Assembly: GCA_015679605.1 (NCBI GenBank)
Contig: JAAAVE010001120.1
Span: 1-10,035 of the forward strand
Direction: 5' to 3'
Length of the DNA: 10,035 nucleotides
Source: Podila epigama
Lineage: Eukaryota; Mortierellomycota; Mortierellomycetes; Mortierellales; Mortierellaceae
Shown here: piece by piece, positions 7,621 to 10,035 of the stretch
Layout: each line of letters starts with the position of its first letter
How positions within the stretch are numbered: position 1 is the stretch's first letter
Translations under genes and position numbers: made by a program
Notes under the pieces: model-generated
Seen by the model: the letters and a program-made list of their open reading frames with translations, nothing else
Databases searched by the model: none
Told to the model about the DNA's origin: nothing

Positions 7621-7626
7621 AATAAA
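7621..7626 (+). terminator. Candidate polyadenylation signal of the Rch1-like gene
   Basis: AATAAA begins 19 nt after the stop codon and is followed by a T-rich stretch. This predicts a very short 3' UTR. The rest of the 264-nt gap to the next start codon holds a long pyrimidine tract (about 7780-7815) that is probably part of the metacaspase promoter or leader. Confidence 0.65.
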
Positions 7627-7866
7627 GTTATTTTCTTTTATTATTGTCACACCTTTTGAGTATAATGTATCCCACTTCGGATCAGTGACGAATCAACGCC
7701 GTCTTTTTGAATGTGGCTGTGTCTGTGAAGGGTGAATAGTGGCAAAATGAATGCTCCACTTGCCATTTCTTCATTTCCCTCTATTTTTGTTTTTTTTTTT
7801 TTCTTTTTTAATCTTTTACTTGTCCGTTTCCATCCCATTCAAACCAACTCCATCCAACTACATCCA

Positions 7867-9903
7867 ATGTATCCCGGTCAGTATCAGTACGGTGCTCCAC
7901 CACCACCGCAACCCTATGGTGCACCTCCACCACAGCATTTTGGTGCCCCGCCGCCCGCAGGATACCCTCCACCTGCCGGATACCCAGGCTACCCTCCACC
8001 AGCAAGTGCGCCGTATGGAGCTCCCCCTACTCAACCCCATGCACACTACCCAGCCCCTGCTCATGCTCCTCCACCTGCCGGTCCCTATGGCGCACCTCCC
8101 GCCTCGGGATACCCACCACCCGCCGGATCACCGTACGGTGCTCCACCACCTCCTGCTGCGCCAGCGCCTTATGGCGCACCCCCCGCACCTTATGGCGCAC
8201 CCCCCGCACCCTACGGTGCCCCAGCCTACCCACCACCCGCACCCGCACCCCACCCTGCCTACCCTCCTCCTGCCAATGCTGCTCCCAGTCCATATGGCGT
8301 TCCACAGCACATGGTACGAAATGACAATGCATAAATGTTTTTTATGCATTTAATTCTTTGGAGCATGTGTGAGTTTTTATTGTGGGATGACTGGATTTCT
8401 GAATACGTCTGCATGTCTTTTCTAATCATTTCTTTTTTTTTAATTGTGTGTGTTGTGTTGCACATTGTCTGAAAATGAACTGACTAGATTGCTCCATTGA
8501 ATGTGCCACCACCTCCACAAGGGTGGGCTATGCATCAGAGTCCAGCGATGGTGCCACCTATGCATTTCCAGTTATCGAATTGTCAAGGCAGGAAGCGAGG
8601 CTTGTTTATTGGGATCAATTATTTCCGTCAACGAAACGAGTTGCGAGGTTGTATCAATGATGTACGAAATATCAAGGCGTTTTTGATACGACAGTATGGA
8701 TTCAGGGAGGAGGACTGTGTGACGTTGACAGATGACCAGACAGACCCGACAAGGATCCCGACCAAGGCGAATATGATTGCTGCTATGCAATGGCTCGTAC
8801 GGGATGCTCGACCCAATGACTCGTAAGTTTTTTTTTTCTTTATGTTTCCATTTTGATTGATGCAATCGACTATACTTTGGTGGAGAGAAGTCCTTCCTGC
8901 AACTAATGGTGTTTATATATATGTATATGTGATATTACAGATTCTTTTTCCACTTTAGTGGTCATGGTGGTCAGACACAAGATCTGGACGGTGATGAAGA
9001 AGATGGATATGATGAGACGATTTACCCTGTGGATCACGAGAGGGCAGGCACGATTGTGGACGACACTCTTCATGCATTGATGGTCCGACCTTTGCCCGCT
9101 GGTTGTCGCCTGACGGCTGTGATGGATTGCTGTCACTCTGGATCCGCACTTGACCTCCCATACATCTACAGTACTTCGGGACAACTTAAGGAATCGACTG
9201 TGATGGGAGATGTTGGCAATGGCTTGGCGAATGCTGGCAAGTCGTATCTCATGGGTGACATCGGTGGAGTTATCAAAGGATTGAGCGGCATTGGAAAGCG
9301 TGTGACCAACCCTAACGGAAAGCAAAAGACCCTTCGTGAAAAGTCGAGTCCTGCCGATGTGGTTATGTTCAGTGGGTAAGTCTCTGTCTCCTTCTCTTTC
9401 CCACATCTACGTAGATTTTTTTTTGTCTCTCTTTCTCTCTCTCTGTGTGTGTCCTTTATTTGATGTCCATCCAATCGCAGCCTATGTGAACTGTTTGGAC
9501 AATGCCTGTTAACATTTTTGTTTTTGTTATTTGCCTTTGATCCTCTGTAACCGCTCAATAGTTGCAAGGATACACAGACCTCAGCGGATGCACACGAACA
9601 AGGATTCGGAATGACTGGTGCGCTCTCCTTCTCTCGTAAGTATCACTTTCTCTTTTTGTTTCCATTTGTTCCCATGAGACTGACAATTGCCTAAGGGTGT
9701 ATATTGACAATGAATGTGTGTGTTTATTTGGTACCTCTTGTTGTCGTTATTGTATAGTTATTTCGTCCCTGTCTCAAAACCCAAGGCAAACGTATCTCCA
9801 GCTTTTGAACAGCATCCGTGATATCCTGCGCGCCAAGTATTCTCAAAAGCCACAGCTCAGCTCTAGCCATCCTGTGGATCTCAACCTCATGTTTACCATG
9901 TAA
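7867..9903 (+). CDS. MCA1: Type I metacaspase with Pro-rich prodomain, five exons
   Basis: Exons are 7867-8313, 8488-8822, 8941-9375, 9562-9635 and 9758-9903, giving 478 residues. Introns of 174, 118, 186 and 122 nt are GT-AG and in phase. The prodomain (about 1-178) is rich in Pro, Ala, Gly and Tyr with repeated PYGAPP units. The p20 fold starts at [13 protein letters not shown] (183-195). The catalytic His269 lies in HFSGHGGQ and the catalytic Cys325 in [16 protein letters not shown] (284-292) and [11 protein letters not shown] (405-415) are conserved in fungal metacaspases; Asp415 is the likely acidic substrate-pocket residue. The p10-like end runs to LMFTM. Metacaspases are cytosolic, calcium-dependent cysteine proteases that cleave after Arg/Lys, with roles in stress, ageing and aggregate clearance. 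The catalytic dyad is intact, so the product should be active. The start at 7867 gives MYPGQYQYG, the usual fungal beginning; an upstream in-frame ATG (7732) would add a Phe-run from a T tract and was not used. Confidence 0.94.
8164..8226 (+). repeat. Three tandem 21-bp units in the metacaspase prodomain
   Basis: The copies 8164-8184, 8185-8205 and 8206-8226 each encode APYGAP plus P or A. The first two differ at one base; the third differs at synonymous sites and at its last codon. They extend a wider, degenerate YGAPPP pattern through exon 1. The repeat keeps frame, so copy-number change would alter prodomain length without breaking the enzyme. Confidence 0.85.
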
Positions 9904-10035
9904 AAATGAAAGGAAAGGAGATGCAAGAAGAAGAAAAAAAATCGAATGAAAAAGACAATGGAAACATATTTGCGAGTTTTTCTTTTATTATTTTTTTTTG
10001 GGCCAAGATAATCATCGATTCAAATAAAGAAAAAA
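9904..10035 (+). other. 3' flank of the metacaspase gene with polyadenylation signal
   Basis: After the TAA at 9901-9903 the sequence is purine/A-rich, then T-rich. AATAAA at 10023-10028 is a plausible polyadenylation signal for the metacaspase. TTTATT at 9984-9989 is AATAAA on the other strand and could serve a convergent neighbour beyond the window. No coding sequence is visible. Confidence 0.5.

Noticed and set aside
7751-8353. 200-residue plus-strand open frame over metacaspase exon 1
   Set aside because: It is an off-frame reading of the Pro-codon repeats (His/Pro/Leu-rich), and is explained by the real prodomain frame.
1-10035. A novel defence, mobile or biosynthetic system
   Set aside because: All substantial genes belong to known conserved families with unrelated roles. 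I saw no transposase, reverse transcriptase, terminal repeats, CRISPR-like spacing or cluster logic.

Overview
The window looks like nuclear DNA from a fungus, most likely an early-diverging lineage such as Mortierellomycota/Mucoromycota (inference). It has compact protein genes, GT-AG spliceosomal introns of 110-213 nt, AATAAA signals, a fungal-type class I metacaspase, an Sqs1-type R3H/G-patch protein and an Rch1-type membrane protein. There are no prokaryotic features, mobile elements, CRISPR arrays or recognisable tRNA/rRNA genes. I rebuilt 14 introns by hand. All keep reading frame and domain continuity across the joins.

Layout: (1) 1-273, left edge and upstream region of the first gene, possibly with the tail of a neighbour. 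(2) 274-3255, plus strand, six exons, a 771-residue Sqs1-like protein: RGG-rich N-terminus, acidic and Thr/Ser-rich middle, R3H domain, C-terminal G-patch. (3) 3256-3550, short convergent spacer. (4) 3551-5025, minus strand, six exons, 227-residue maleylacetoacetate isomerase (GST zeta). (5) 5026-5988, a 963-nt divergent intergenic region with strongly biased CA/GT composition and short repeats. (6) 5989-7602, plus strand, intronless, 537-residue Rch1/SLC10A7-type membrane protein. (7) 7867-9903, plus strand, five exons, 478-residue type I metacaspase with a long Pro/Gly/Tyr-rich prodomain. (8) 9904-10035, its 3' flank.

The genes do not form an obvious pathway. They cover RNA-helicase activation (ribosome biogenesis/splicing), tyrosine catabolism, membrane calcium homeostasis and proteolysis, which is an ordinary mixed fungal neighbourhood. 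I found no credible undescribed multi-gene system. The most interesting signals concern composition: the presumptive 5' leaders of both divergent genes are almost free of G on the sense strand, and the skew flips between them. A matching C-to-G third-codon-position drift runs along the Rch1-like gene. There is also a 29-nt near-perfect direct repeat just upstream of the Rch1-like start codon.
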